Below, piece after piece: positions 8,348 to 19,044 of a stretch of 64,000 nt of DNA (its first letter is position 1; the number at the start of each line of letters is the position of its first letter). This DNA is from Stutzerimonas stutzeri (GTDB taxonomy: Bacteria > Pseudomonadota > Gammaproteobacteria > Pseudomonadales > Pseudomonadaceae), in assembly GCF_000952685.1 (NCBI RefSeq), contig NZ_JYHV01000034.1, positions 186,001 to 250,000 on the forward strand, written 5' to 3'. The notes under the pieces are model-generated. The model saw only the letters and a program-made list of their open reading frames with translations, searched no databases and was not told where the DNA came from. The position numbers and the translations under genes are program-made.

Positions 8348-8485
8348 ATGAAAGCAGTGATTCAGCCCTTGGTGTGGGGCCTGGCCGTGGCGTCGATGCT
8401 GGCGTTGGCCAGCGGTGTGGCACTCGACCTGGTCGTCAGCCCCACACAAGCAGCTGTCAGCGGAACGAAAACGCTCTCACCCTGA
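8348..8485 (+). CDS. Small single-span membrane protein, 45 residues
   Basis: I do not recognise this protein. It begins MKAVIQPLVWGLAVASML and ends ...KTLSP. A hydrophobic stretch at about residues 5-30 could be a membrane anchor or an uncleaved signal. A strong GGAGG stands seven bases before the ATG, and no stem-loop separates it from dnrN 55 bp upstream, so it is probably co-transcribed and induced with dnrN. Its short length makes it easy to miss. Confidence 0.6.
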   Translation: MKAVIQPLVWGLAVASMLALASGVALDLVVSPTQAAVSGTKTLSP

Positions 8486-8512
8486 CGGGCCTGATGCCAT
8501 GCGTTTCAACAC

Positions 8513-8526
8513 TTGGCATGCATCAA
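8513..8526. promoter_or_regulatory. Degenerate ANR/DNR box upstream of dnrD
   Basis: TTGGCATGCATCAA has a perfect right half and two deviations in the left half. It is centred about 119 bp before the dnrD start. A TAGGCT -10-like hexamer at 8548-8553 is near the position expected for a class II FNR-type promoter. Confidence 0.55.
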
Positions 8527-8638
8527 TACTTCAGTCCCACGCCTGGGCTAGGCTCAGTAAAACCTCGACGCCGACACCTGTGAACCGGTACGGCACCCGT
8601 CCGAGGGCGGTTGATTATTAGAAAACAGGATGCCTTGC

Positions 8639-9322
8639 ATGGTGCTTCATCGCGTACACAACCAGATCCTCCGTAGCCATCACCTGTTCGAGCCCTTGAA
8701 TGACGAACAGATGGACGAGCTGATGAGCGCCAGCCAGCTGCTCAATCTCGACAAGGGCGACAACCTCTTTCATCAGGGCGAACCGGCCCATTCGTTCTAC
8801 TTCGTGATTTCCGGGGCGGTTAAGATCTACCGGCTGACCCCGGACGGGCAGGAAAAGGTCTTCGAGGTGATCGGCAACCGGCAGACCTTTGCCGAAGCGA
8901 TGATGCTCATGGACACACCCAACTACGTCGCCTCGGCCCAGGCCGTCTGCCCGACCCAGGTCTACCGGTTCTCCAATACGGCCTACATGCGTCTGCTGGA
9001 AGCCAACCAGAAGCTGTCCTTCGCGCTACTCGGCAAGCTCAGCGTGCGCTTGCATCAGCGCATCAACGAGATCGAAACGCTGTCGCTGAAGAACGCCACC
9101 CACCGCGTGGTGCGCTACCTGATGACGCAGCTGGCGCGACTCAAGGACGAAAGCAACAGCTTCGAGCTGCCGATGGCCAAGCAGCTGATCGCCGGCCACC
9201 TGTCGATCCAGCCGGAAACCTTTTCGCGCATCATGCGTCGCCTGATCGACGAAGACATCATCATCCAGGAAGGCCGGCAGATCACCATCCTCGATCGCCA
9301 GCGCCTCGAACAGTTCGAGTGA
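8639..9322 (+). CDS. dnrD: NO-responsive denitrification regulator, Crp/FNR family (DnrD-like)
   Basis: A 227-residue paralogue of the regulator next to nrdD. It has a cNMP-type sensor barrel, a long dimer helix and a winged helix with SIQPETFSRIMRR. The FNR cysteine cluster is absent, as in DNR proteins that respond to NO and switch on nir, nor and nos genes. The ATG at 8639 is chosen because AGGA ends eight bases before it. The ATG at 8630 touches the same AGG and is poorly placed. Lying just before the nor and nir operons, it matches P. stutzeri dnrD by position. Confidence 0.85.
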   Translation: MVLHRVHNQILRSHHLFEPLNDEQMDELMSASQLLNLDKGDNLFHQGEPAHSFYFVISGAVKIYRLTPDGQEKVFEVIGNRQTFAEAMMLMDTPNYVASAQAVCPTQVYRFSNTAYMRLLEANQKLSFALLGKLSVRLHQRINEIETLSLKNATHRVVRYLMTQLARLKDESNSFELPMAKQLIAGHLSIQPETFSRIMRRLIDEDIIIQEGRQITILDRQRLEQFE

Positions 9323-9387
9323 TCGGCAGCAACCGCCCGCTCCCCCCGGTCGGCTGCCCGTCCAGGCCGAGCGGCTTTTTCAGGCGG

Positions 9388-9401
9388 TTGATTGCGGTCA
9401 A
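9388..9401. promoter_or_regulatory. ANR/DNR box upstream of dnrP
   Basis: TTGATTGCGGTCAA is a good FNR-family site, centred about 63 bp before the dnrP start and inside the short gap after dnrD. Confidence 0.8.
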
Positions 9402-9457
9402 CCTTGATCGGTCGCCAGGGATGGCAAGCTGGACCTGACGTAAAGAGGACGCCGCCC

Positions 9458-9646
9458 ATGCCCAAGTGCTTGTACTGCCAGCAACCCAACCCGCAGGAAG
9501 CCGAATGCAGCAACTGCGGTATGCCCCTCCCCGCCCACGCCGATACCGCTGGCGAACGGCGCCAACGCAAATTCTTCTGGTTCTGCATCGGCCTGACGGT
9601 GTTCTGTGCCGTGATGATCGTCTGGTTGCCGCGCCACTTCTTCTAA
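9458..9646 (+). CDS. dnrP: Zinc-ribbon membrane protein DnrP
   Basis: A 62-residue protein with four cysteines arranged as a zinc ribbon (CLYC at 4-7, CSNC at 17-20), a charged linker and one membrane segment (about 39-57), ending near WLPRHFF. Small proteins of this build next to dnr genes are annotated DnrP in pseudomonads. I know of no established biochemical role. The ribosome site is AGAGGA. The box directly upstream suggests its own ANR/DNR-driven transcription. Confidence 0.75.
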   Translation: MPKCLYCQQPNPQEAECSNCGMPLPAHADTAGERRQRKFFWFCIGLTVFCAVMIVWLPRHFF

Positions 9647-9710
9647 GGGGCGGCCACACTGCCCGCGTGATGCACAGAAGCGGAACGCCGCTTGCCTATC
9701 CTGCCGTCCT

Positions 9711-10260
9711 GAAAAGCTTCGCCCCGAGGGCGGGGCTCCCACAAAAGCAGTCGTGCATACCGCCGCCCTTGTAGGAGTCGCGACCCGCGGCGAATGGCTG
9801 CGGCTCGGTGCTAAAAGCTTCGCCCCGAGGGCGGGGCTCCCACAATAAAGCAGTCGTGCATGCCGCCGCCTTTGTAGGAGTCGCGACCCGCGGCGAGTGG
9901 CGCCGGCTCGGTGCTAAAAAGCTTCGCCCCGAGGGCGGGGCTCCCACAAAAGCAGTCGTGCATGCCGCCGCCCTTGTAGGAGTCGCGACCCGCGGCGAAT
10001 GGCTGCGGCTCGGTGCTAAAACGCTTCGCCCCGAGGGCGGGGCTCCCACAAAAGCAGTCGTGCATACCGCCGCCTTTGTAGGAGTCGCGACTCGCGGCGA
10101 ATGGCCGCAGCTCGGTGTCTGAAAAGCTTCGCCCCGAGGGCGGGGCTCCCACAACAAAGCAGTCGTGCATGCCGCCGCCCTTGTAGGAGTCGCGACTCGC
10201 GGCGAATGGCTGCGGCTCGGTGTCTGAAAAGCTTCGCCCCGAGGGCTCCCGCAAAAGCAT
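9711..10260. repeat. Tandem REP array 1, six units
   Basis: Six copies of a unit of about 101-105 bp, with the element GCTTCGCCCCGAGGG starting at 9716, 9817, 9921, 10023, 10126 and 10231. Each unit carries two palindromic parts: GCCCCGAGGGCGGGGC and a GTAGGAGTCGCGACYCGCGGCGAA type element. The last copy lacks the GCGGGG part. These are REP/BIME-type elements. The same two parts recur in the array near 31400-31850. Confidence 0.9.
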
Positions 10261-10261
10261 C

Positions 10262-10348
10262 GTAGGGTGGGTCACACTTCACCGATCCACGGGGTGGCCA
10301 TCCACCGAGCGAAGCCACGGCGGATGTGAAGCGCGACATCCACCCTAC
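10262..10348. repeat. GTAGGGTGG/CCACCCTAC inverted-repeat element
   Basis: A segment of 87 bp bounded by GTAGGGTGG and CCACCCTAC, with internal matches to the element at 14417-14488 in opposite orientation. It is a small non-coding dispersed repeat with no gene inside. Confidence 0.8.
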
Positions 10349-10433
10349 CGGCCACTGAGTGATGGACGCGTCCTCCAGTCCTCCGAAAGCGCATCTCTTA
10401 ACACCGCGCCTCGTCCGTTTTCCATCCTGGCGC

Positions 10434-12278
10434 TTACCGCTGGGTCAGCTGCTTGTACAGCTGCGGCAGGCGGAACGGGAGCTGCTGCGGGTCCTTGATC
10501 AACGTGTAGCCATTGGCGCCGAACATGTGGGGCAGGTAGTCGCCGGCTTCCTGATCGATGGTGATGCAGAACGGCAGCAGCCCCTGGCGCCGAGCTTCCA
10601 GTACGGCCTGACGGGTGTCTTCGACGCCGTAGCGGCCTTCGTACAGGTCCAGGTCGTTGGGCTTGCCATCGGTGACCAGCAGCAAGAGCTTGCGCCGCTG
10701 CTTGCAGTTGCCGAGCAGTTCGGTGGCCTGGCGGATGGCCGCACCCATGCGGGTGTAGTAGCCGGGTTTGAGCGCCTGGATGCGCCCACGGGTGTCGTCG
10801 CCGTAGCGTTGTTTGAAGCTCTTGAGCTCCTGCATGCGCACCTGATGGCGGCGCAGCGAAGAAAATCCGTACAGGGCGAAATCGTCCCCGACCGCCGACA
10901 GCGCCTCGCCGAACAGAAGCAGGCTGTCGGTGATCACATCGATCACCTTGTGCTCGTCGTCCAGGTGCGCATCAGTGGACATCGACAGGTCGGCCAGCAG
11001 CAGGCAGGCCAGGTCGCGGCGGTTCTGCCGCTGCTCCATGAACAGCCCGCGCTCGGCGCACTGGCCTTGCTGGCGCTCCACGTGGAAGTCGAGCCAGGCC
11101 TGCATGTCCAACTCCGAGCCCTGGGGTTGCCCGCGCAGCCATTGGCGGTCGTTGCGCAGGTGCTCGAACTGCCGGCGCAGCTTGCGCGCCAGCGGGCTCA
11201 GCCGCAGCGGCAGGCCCATGGGCTCGGAGCCGCGCGGCAGCATCGTCTGCAGGCTGACGAAGTTCTCCTGCATGCGCTGCTTGCGATAGTCCCACTCCGG
11301 CAGCTTGATGCCCTCGCCCAGCGGGATGTCATCGACGTCCGCTGGCGGCAGGTCGAGGTGCAGCTTGAGGCCGCCGCCCTTGCGCATGCGCTGGCGCGAC
11401 ATGGCGATCTCGTCGAGGTCTTCGGCGACGCGGGAGGCATCCTCGTTTTCGCTGTCGTCGCCCTGTCGATCGAGCTCGACGTGCTCGGACCAGCTGAACA
11501 GATTTTCCAGGCGGAACAGCATCAGGCCACCCTTGCTGGTGCTGTCCTCGACCCGCTTGGCGCGCTTACGCAGGCCTTTCTGCTCGGTGGGCGGGGCCTG
11601 CAGATGGTTGTCCTGATCCTCCTCGGCTAGCTCGGTGGCCTGCGGCACGCCGAGATTTTCCGCCGGATAGAGCCACATCGGCAGCGGCCAAGGCGCCACT
11701 TCGCTGCGCGGGAACTGCGTGACACTGCCCGGCTCGCGCAAGGCCTGGCACAGCGCCCGCTCCAGCGCGCCCTCGGCACGCGGTAGGCTGGCCGGGTCCG
11801 GGCGCAGTTGCAGGTGCGCCTCGACCAGCCGTTCATAGCGCGGCCGCATGGCCGGGAAGCGCTGGAGGATGGACTGGGTCCAGCGCTGGTTGTCGCGCGC
11901 CCAGTGACGCATCTCGCCCGCTTGCGCTGCGAGCAGCGCCAGCCAGCGATACAGATCCTGATTGAGTGAAACTTCGGGATAGACCGCGAGGCGTTGCGGT
12001 AAGCGCAGGTTGTTCGCGTCGCACCACGCCACCGGCAGTTGTTTACAGGTCCCGGCGACCTGTTGCAGCAGGTTGCGCCGCAGCATCAAATCGCGCGCAT
12101 TGGCAGCCTCGACGCCGACGCCGCTGGCGCCACCCATGGCGCGGAACAGTACCGACAGCGACCGCTGCATGCTCTCCAGCGCGACGCTCGCCTCGGGAAA
12201 ATCCGGGCTAGCGCGACGGGTGATGAAGCGGTGCCAGACACTGCCGACCCACTCTTCGACTTCAATGGTAAAAGCCAT
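10434..12278 (-). CDS. norD: NO reductase accessory protein NorD (VWA domain)
   Basis: A 614-residue cytoplasmic protein whose C-terminal third is a von Willebrand A domain with the metal site DLSMSTD and a later VTDGKPND. NorD pairs with the AAA+ ATPase NorQ/NirQ to activate NO reductase, probably by helping metal insertion. The ATG at 12278 has GGAG nine bases upstream. A TTG two codons earlier is less likely. A stem-loop with a T-run lies between norB and this gene, so norD may be expressed at a lower level than norCB or from its own start. Confidence 0.92.
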   Translation of the reverse strand: MAFTIEVEEWVGSVWHRFITRRASPDFPEASVALESMQRSLSVLFRAMGGASGVGVEAANARDLMLRRNLLQQVAGTCKQLPVAWCDANNLRLPQRLAVYPEVSLNQDLYRWLALLAAQAGEMRHWARDNQRWTQSILQRFPAMRPRYERLVEAHLQLRPDPASLPRAEGALERALCQALREPGSVTQFPRSEVAPWPLPMWLYPAENLGVPQATELAEEDQDNHLQAPPTEQKGLRKRAKRVEDSTSKGGLMLFRLENLFSWSEHVELDRQGDDSENEDASRVAEDLDEIAMSRQRMRKGGGLKLHLDLPPADVDDIPLGEGIKLPEWDYRKQRMQENFVSLQTMLPRGSEPMGLPLRLSPLARKLRRQFEHLRNDRQWLRGQPQGSELDMQAWLDFHVERQQGQCAERGLFMEQRQNRRDLACLLLADLSMSTDAHLDDEHKVIDVITDSLLLFGEALSAVGDDFALYGFSSLRRHQVRMQELKSFKQRYGDDTRGRIQALKPGYYTRMGAAIRQATELLGNCKQRRKLLLLVTDGKPNDLDLYEGRYGVEDTRQAVLEARRQGLLPFCITIDQEAGDYLPHMFGANGYTLIKDPQQLPFRLPQLYKQLTQR

Positions 12279-12302
12279 GCTCAATCACTCCGTTGCGCCG
12301 TA

Positions 12303-12342
12303 TAAAAACGGCAACGGCCCGCTGGGTCAGCCGGGCCGTTGC
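12303..12342 (-). terminator. Terminator after norB
   Basis: An 11-bp stem (GCAACGGCCCG with CGGGCCGTTGC) is followed on the minus strand by TTTTTATA. It lies 18 bp beyond the norB stop and ahead of norD. Confidence 0.8.
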
Positions 12343-12359
12343 TCATGTTGCAATCACTC

Positions 12360-13790
<1,431 letters not shown>

Positions 13791-14231
13791 TCAGCCCTCC
13801 TTGTTTGGCGGCCAGTTGTTGGTGTCGATCTTCGATGTCCACTTGAGGAACTCGGCCAGATCGTCAACTTGTTGCTCGTTCAGGTTGAACTGCGGCATCG
13901 CCCGGCGCCCTGGAACGCCGAGTGGCTGTGCCTTCATCCATGCGTGCAGGAAGGGCTTGAAGGCCGCATCCTCACCGCGACGAACGAAGACGTTGCCCAG
14001 CTCCGGCGCGAAGTAGGCACCTTCACCAAGCAGGCTGTGGCAGCCGATGCAGTTGTTGTTTTCCCAGACCGCTTTGCCGCGCACCACCGATTCGGTCAGC
14101 GCCGACTCATTGGATCGCTCTGGAAAGGTCTGCTCTGTGTGATAGGTCAGGCCCAGAAATACCAGGAAGAAGAACACGCTTCCCCCGAAGTAGATGTTTC
14201 TGGCCATTCCCTTGGTAAAGGTCTCGGACAT
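13791..14231 (-). CDS. norC: Nitric oxide reductase, cytochrome c subunit
   Basis: A 146-residue membrane-anchored cytochrome c, with one N-terminal span (about 12-30) and a single haem motif CIGCH (C61, C64, H65). It passes electrons from periplasmic c-cytochromes or azurin to NorB. The ATG at 14231 follows GAGGAGG. An in-frame start further upstream would place coding sequence over the DNR-type box and is rejected. It is the first gene of norCB. Confidence 0.97.
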   Translation of the reverse strand: MSETFTKGMARNIYFGGSVFFFLVFLGLTYHTEQTFPERSNESALTESVVRGKAVWENNNCIGCHSLLGEGAYFAPELGNVFVRRGEDAAFKPFLHAWMKAQPLGVPGRRAMPQFNLNEQQVDDLAEFLKWTSKIDTNNWPPNKEG

Positions 14232-14289
14232 GGTCGCCTCCTCATGGCGTTGGCGTGGCCAGTTTAAGAAGGTGGCTATCGAAACCTGC

Positions 14290-14303
14290 TTGATGACAAT
14301 CAA
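14290..14303. promoter_or_regulatory. Perfect ANR/DNR box upstream of norCB
   Basis: TTGATGACAATCAA matches TTGAT-N4-ATCAA exactly and is centred about 65 bp before norC. Control by the NO-sensing Dnr is the expected mechanism for norCB. Confidence 0.9.
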
Positions 14304-14416
14304 GAAAAACCTGAACGTGATAGTTGGTCTTTACCGCCCTGAACGATGGAGCTCAACGCAGGCGACCAACGAAACGAGCAACCGGCCGCACCCCGCGCGG
14401 GGCGGGCTTTGCACAC

Positions 14417-14488
14417 GTAGGGTGGATGTCGCTTTTTACATCCACCGAGCTTAGGTCTGGTGGATCGGTGAAGCGTGATCCACCCTAC
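14417..14488. repeat. GTAGGGTGG/CCACCCTAC inverted-repeat element, opposite copy
   Basis: It is bounded by GTAGGGTGG and CCACCCTAC and resembles the reverse complement of 10262-10348 (shared GTGGATCGGTGAAG and GGATGTCGC segments). The rest of the interval between norC and nirP shows no gene. A further short palindrome-like repeat (GTAGCTACGGTGGGGTTCAGCCCACC type) lies at about 14535-14575. Confidence 0.75.
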
Positions 14489-14622
14489 GATCGTGCTCTC
14501 CATCACGGCGTGGACGCAGCGTAAAGCCGAGCGTGTAGCTACGGTGGGGTTCAGCCCACCAGACGCTACGGCAGAGCAAGCGTAACGACAGAGCTGCGCG
14601 GGTTGCCCTGGCTACGCAACCG

Positions 14623-14874
14623 TCAGAGGCTGATCGCCAACAGAATCCCGCCTGCCATCACCAATGGCCAACAGAACAGCAGCAAGCGCCACATCCGTGG
14701 CGCATGACGCAGCTCCATGAAGCCGTCGGAAATCAACCAGGCCTTGACCAGCGCAACCGCCAGCACCCCGGCGGCGAGCAGCAGGGTCGAGCCGGAACTG
14801 CCCAGCAGCACGGTGAGCGTGGTCAGGACCGCAAGCCCAAGCCAGCAGAGGATCAGCACGATCGACGCGGACAT
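14623..14874 (-). CDS. nirP: Small membrane protein of the nirQOP operon (cytochrome oxidase subunit IV-like)
   Basis: An 83-residue, three-span hydrophobic protein starting MSASIVLILCWLGL, with DGFMELRHAPRMWR in the loop, as in NorF/NirP proteins. It is related to small subunits of haem-copper oxidases. Its role is accessory to NO reductase and is not well defined. A GAGGAGG ribosome site precedes the ATG, 10 bp after nirO. Confidence 0.8.
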   Translation of the reverse strand: MSASIVLILCWLGLAVLTTLTVLLGSSGSTLLLAAGVLAVALVKAWLISDGFMELRHAPRMWRLLLFCWPLVMAGGILLAISL

Positions 14875-14884
14875 CCGCCCCTCC

Positions 14885-15469
14885 TCAATTGATGATGTAA
14901 ACGAGCGGGAACAGCAGCACCCAGACCATATCCACCATGTGCCAATAGAGCACGCCGGACTCCAGCCCGGAGCAGTCTGTCGCCGCGTAGGCGCGGCGGC
15001 GACAGCGCTCGGCCATCCAGCCGAGAATGACCATGCCCAGCAGCACGTGGAGGAAGTGAAAGCCGGTGAGAATCCAGTACAGGGTGAAGAAGGTGTTGTG
15101 CTCCAACCCCAGCCCCATCCCGGCCAGATGGCCGTACTCGTTGAGTTTGAGCACCACATAGACACAGGCACTGATCAGCGCCGTCAGCAGCAGCACCGCC
15201 GCGCGACGCGGCTGCGCCATGCGCACCTGCTCGACCGCCAGGGCGGCAAACAGACCGGAAGTCAGTAGACTCAGGGTCAGAGCCAGCCCGATGGAGCTGT
15301 CCAGCGCCGTCCGGCTCTCGCGAAAGAACGCCGGGTTGAGCCACTGCGCCACGGCAAAGGCGAGGATCAGAATGGCGAAGACGGTCAGCTCGGCCAGGAT
15401 GAAAAACCACATGGCCAGGTCGCCTGGCAGCCGCCGGGTCGCTGCGCTCGCTTCATGCGAAATGGACAT
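14885..15469 (-). CDS. nirO: Cytochrome c oxidase subunit III-like protein NirO/NorE
   Basis: A 194-residue, five-span protein of the oxidase subunit III family (GDLAMWFFILAELTVFA, LNEYGH, TLYWILTGFHFLHVLLG, YWHMVDMVWVLLF). The NorE/NirO group is linked to full NO reductase activity in denitrifiers. Its start overlaps the end of nirQ. The ATG at 15469 is given, and an ATG three codons upstream (15478) is possible, neither with a strong ribosome site, so coupling to nirQ is likely. Confidence 0.88.
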   Translation of the reverse strand: MSISHEASAATRRLPGDLAMWFFILAELTVFAILILAFAVAQWLNPAFFRESRTALDSSIGLALTLSLLTSGLFAALAVEQVRMAQPRRAAVLLLTALISACVYVVLKLNEYGHLAGMGLGLEHNTFFTLYWILTGFHFLHVLLGMVILGWMAERCRRRAYAATDCSGLESGVLYWHMVDMVWVLLFPLVYIIN

Positions 15470-16259
15470 CGACCACATCCATCAGCGCCGCAACGGTCTG
15501 CGCATCGTCGGACAGCGTCTCGGCCAGGCACGCCAGGCAGGCTTCACGCGGGCTCATGCCGGAACGGATCATTCGCGCGGCGAAGATCAGCAGACGAGTC
15601 GAGGCGACCTCTTCCAGATCATGCTGTTCGAGGCGACGCAAGGCCTGCCCCAGCTTGACCACCTGCTTCGCCAGGGCCGTGTCCACCTGCGCCTCGTTGG
15701 CGACGATGCGCTCTTCCTCGGCGGCCGCCGGATAGTCGAAGCGCATGGCCACGAAGCGCTGGCGGGTGCTGGGCTTCATGCCCTTGAGCAGGTTCTGGTA
15801 ACCGGGGTTGTAGCTGACCACCAGCATGAAGCCCGGCGGCGCCTTGAGCGCCTCACCGGTGCGCTCGATGAACAGCTCGCGGCGATCGTCGGCCAGCGGG
15901 TGCAGCACCACGGCGGTGTCCTGGCGCGCCTCGACCACTTCGTCCAGGTAGCAGATGCCCCCTTCGCGTACCGCTCGGGTCAGCGGGCCATCCTGCCACC
16001 AAGTGCCCTGTGCGCCGATCAGGTGGCGGCCGACCAGGTCCGCGGCGCTGAGGTCGTCGTGACAAGCCACCGTGTACAGCGGCAGGTTCAGCCGGTGCGC
16101 CATGTGCTGCACGAAACGCGTTTTGCCACAGCCGGTCGGGCCTTTGATCAGCACCGGCATGCCGTGCCGCCAGGCCTGCTCGAAGAGCACCTCTTCATTG
16201 CCCAGCGACTGGTAGAACGGAGCACCAGGTAAGTCGGCAAAATTCTCGGGCGCGTTCAT
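15453..16259 (-). CDS. nirQ: MoxR-type AAA+ ATPase NirQ/NorQ
   Basis: A 268-residue cytoplasmic ATPase with Walker A GPTGCGKT (40-47), Walker B ICYLDEV and the C-terminal CbbQ/NirQ region. Together with NorD it activates NO reductase. ATG at 16259 preceded by GAGG at eight bases. It starts the nirQOP operon, divergent from nirS, and has its own DNR-type box. Confidence 0.95.
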   Translation of the reverse strand: MNAPENFADLPGAPFYQSLGNEEVLFEQAWRHGMPVLIKGPTGCGKTRFVQHMAHRLNLPLYTVACHDDLSAADLVGRHLIGAQGTWWQDGPLTRAVREGGICYLDEVVEARQDTAVVLHPLADDRRELFIERTGEALKAPPGFMLVVSYNPGYQNLLKGMKPSTRQRFVAMRFDYPAAAEEERIVANEAQVDTALAKQVVKLGQALRRLEQHDLEEVASTRLLIFAARMIRSGMSPREACLACLAETLSDDAQTVAALMDVVDVHFA

Positions 16260-16349
16260 TGGCAATACCTCACGGCAACGGTTGGATAAGCATCTGCCGC
16301 CAAACTAACCGTCGGGTCATACGTCCCTCAAGGCATCCACGAGCGAAGC

Positions 16350-16363
16350 TTGATTACGGTCAA
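16350..16363. promoter_or_regulatory. ANR/DNR box of the nirQOP promoter
   Basis: TTGATTACGGTCAA, centred about 97 bp before nirQ and about 250 bp before nirS. It is the closer of two boxes to nirQ in the 349-bp divergent promoter region. Confidence 0.85.
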
Positions 16364-16491
16364 GCCCAGTCTCAAATGAGCCCTCGCGAGCCGACAGACA
16401 ACCCTGTTCGGCCGGCTTTCCTTCCCTATTCGCCAGGCCCCCGCGACACGGCGTCACGCCCCGGGCATCACGGCAGGTCTCTTGATTGCCA

Positions 16492-16505
16492 TCAAGCGCA
16501 ATCGC
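16492..16505. promoter_or_regulatory. ANR/DNR box of the nirS promoter
   Basis: TTGATTGCCATCAA matches the TTGAT-N4-ATCAA consensus exactly and is centred about 110 bp before nirS. Confidence 0.9.
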
Positions 16506-16572
16506 CCAAAGCCCGCCATAGGATGCAACCGCACACAGCAAGACCCGGGAACTGCCACATCGCCGTCACTAG

Positions 16573-18318
<1,746 letters not shown>

Positions 18319-18326
18319 GTGCCCCA

Positions 18327-18350
18327 TCGGGGGAGCGCAGACTCCCCCAT
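18327..18350 (+). terminator. Stem-loop between nirS and nirM
   Basis: A GGGGGAG/CTCCCCC stem with a 6-base loop lies 10 bp after the nirS stop. No T-run follows, so it is more likely a 3'-end stabiliser or a leaky terminator that makes nirS mRNA exceed that of downstream genes. Confidence 0.5.
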
Positions 18351-18371
18351 CTAGCCTTGAGGAAGTAACTC

Positions 18372-18686
18372 ATGAAGAAAGTACTGGTTCCACTGCTCGC
18401 CCTAGGCGGCGCGATGCTGTTCCAGCCCGCCATGGCGCAGGACGGTGAAGCACTGTTCAAGAGCAAGCCTTGCGCTGCATGCCATAGCATCGACGCCAAG
18501 ATGGTTGGCCCTGCACTGAAGGAAGTAGCCGCCAAGTACGCCGGACAGGACGGCGCTGCCGATCTGCTCGCCGGTCACATCAAGAATGGCACCGTAGGCG
18601 CCTGGGGCCAGATCCCGATGCCGCCAAACCCTGTCACCGAAGAAGAAGCCAAAACCCTCGCCGAGTGGGTTCTGAGCCTCAAGTAA
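18372..18686 (+). CDS. nirM: Cytochrome c551
   Basis: A 104-residue periplasmic monohaem cytochrome with a signal peptide ending [10 protein letters not shown], haem motif CAACH (C34, C37, H38) and the methionine ligand in PMPPNPVT. It is an electron donor to NirS. It follows nirS directly, without the nirTB genes found at this place in some P. stutzeri strains. Confidence 0.95.
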   Translation: MKKVLVPLLALGGAMLFQPAMAQDGEALFKSKPCAACHSIDAKMVGPALKEVAAKYAGQDGAADLLAGHIKNGTVGAWGQIPMPPNPVTEEEAKTLAEWVLSLK

Positions 18687-18702
18687 CGCCCAGGAGGACA
18701 TC

Positions 18703-19044
18703 ATGATTCGGTCCCGACATGCAGTCATCGGTTTGGGGCTCACCCTGGTGTCCCTCTTCCCCTTTTCCATTGCCCTGGCCGACGGCCCTACAGCCGAACG
18801 CCAGGGTCAACTCGAGCATCTGCTCGTGCAGGACTGCGGCTCATGCCACGGCCTGCGTCTGACCGGTGGCCTGGGTCCGGCTCTGACCCGCAGCGCCATC
18901 GCCGGCAAACCCCGCGACACCCTCATCGCCACCGTCACCCACGGTAGACCCGATACCGCCATGCCTGGCTGGAGCGCGCTGCTCAGCGAGCAGGACATCG
19001 TCTGGCTGGTCGACCGATTGATCGAAGGAAAATCCACGCCATGA
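18703..19044 (+). CDS. nirC: Periplasmic cytochrome c55x, NirC
   Basis: A 113-residue protein with a signal peptide (to about residue 27) and one haem motif CGSCH (C45, C48, H49). NirC can donate electrons to NirS and is implicated in its maturation. An AGGAGG site lies before the ATG, and its TGA overlaps the nirF start by 4 bp (ATGA). Confidence 0.93.
   Translation: MIRSRHAVIGLGLTLVSLFPFSIALADGPTAERQGQLEHLLVQDCGSCHGLRLTGGLGPALTRSAIAGKPRDTLIATVTHGRPDTAMPGWSALLSEQDIVWLVDRLIEGKSTP

Noticed and set aside
9711..10260. CRISPR-like pattern of regular repeats
   Set aside because: The intervals between repeat copies are themselves repeated and palindromic, the units are over 100 bp, and no cas gene is present. 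REP array fits better.
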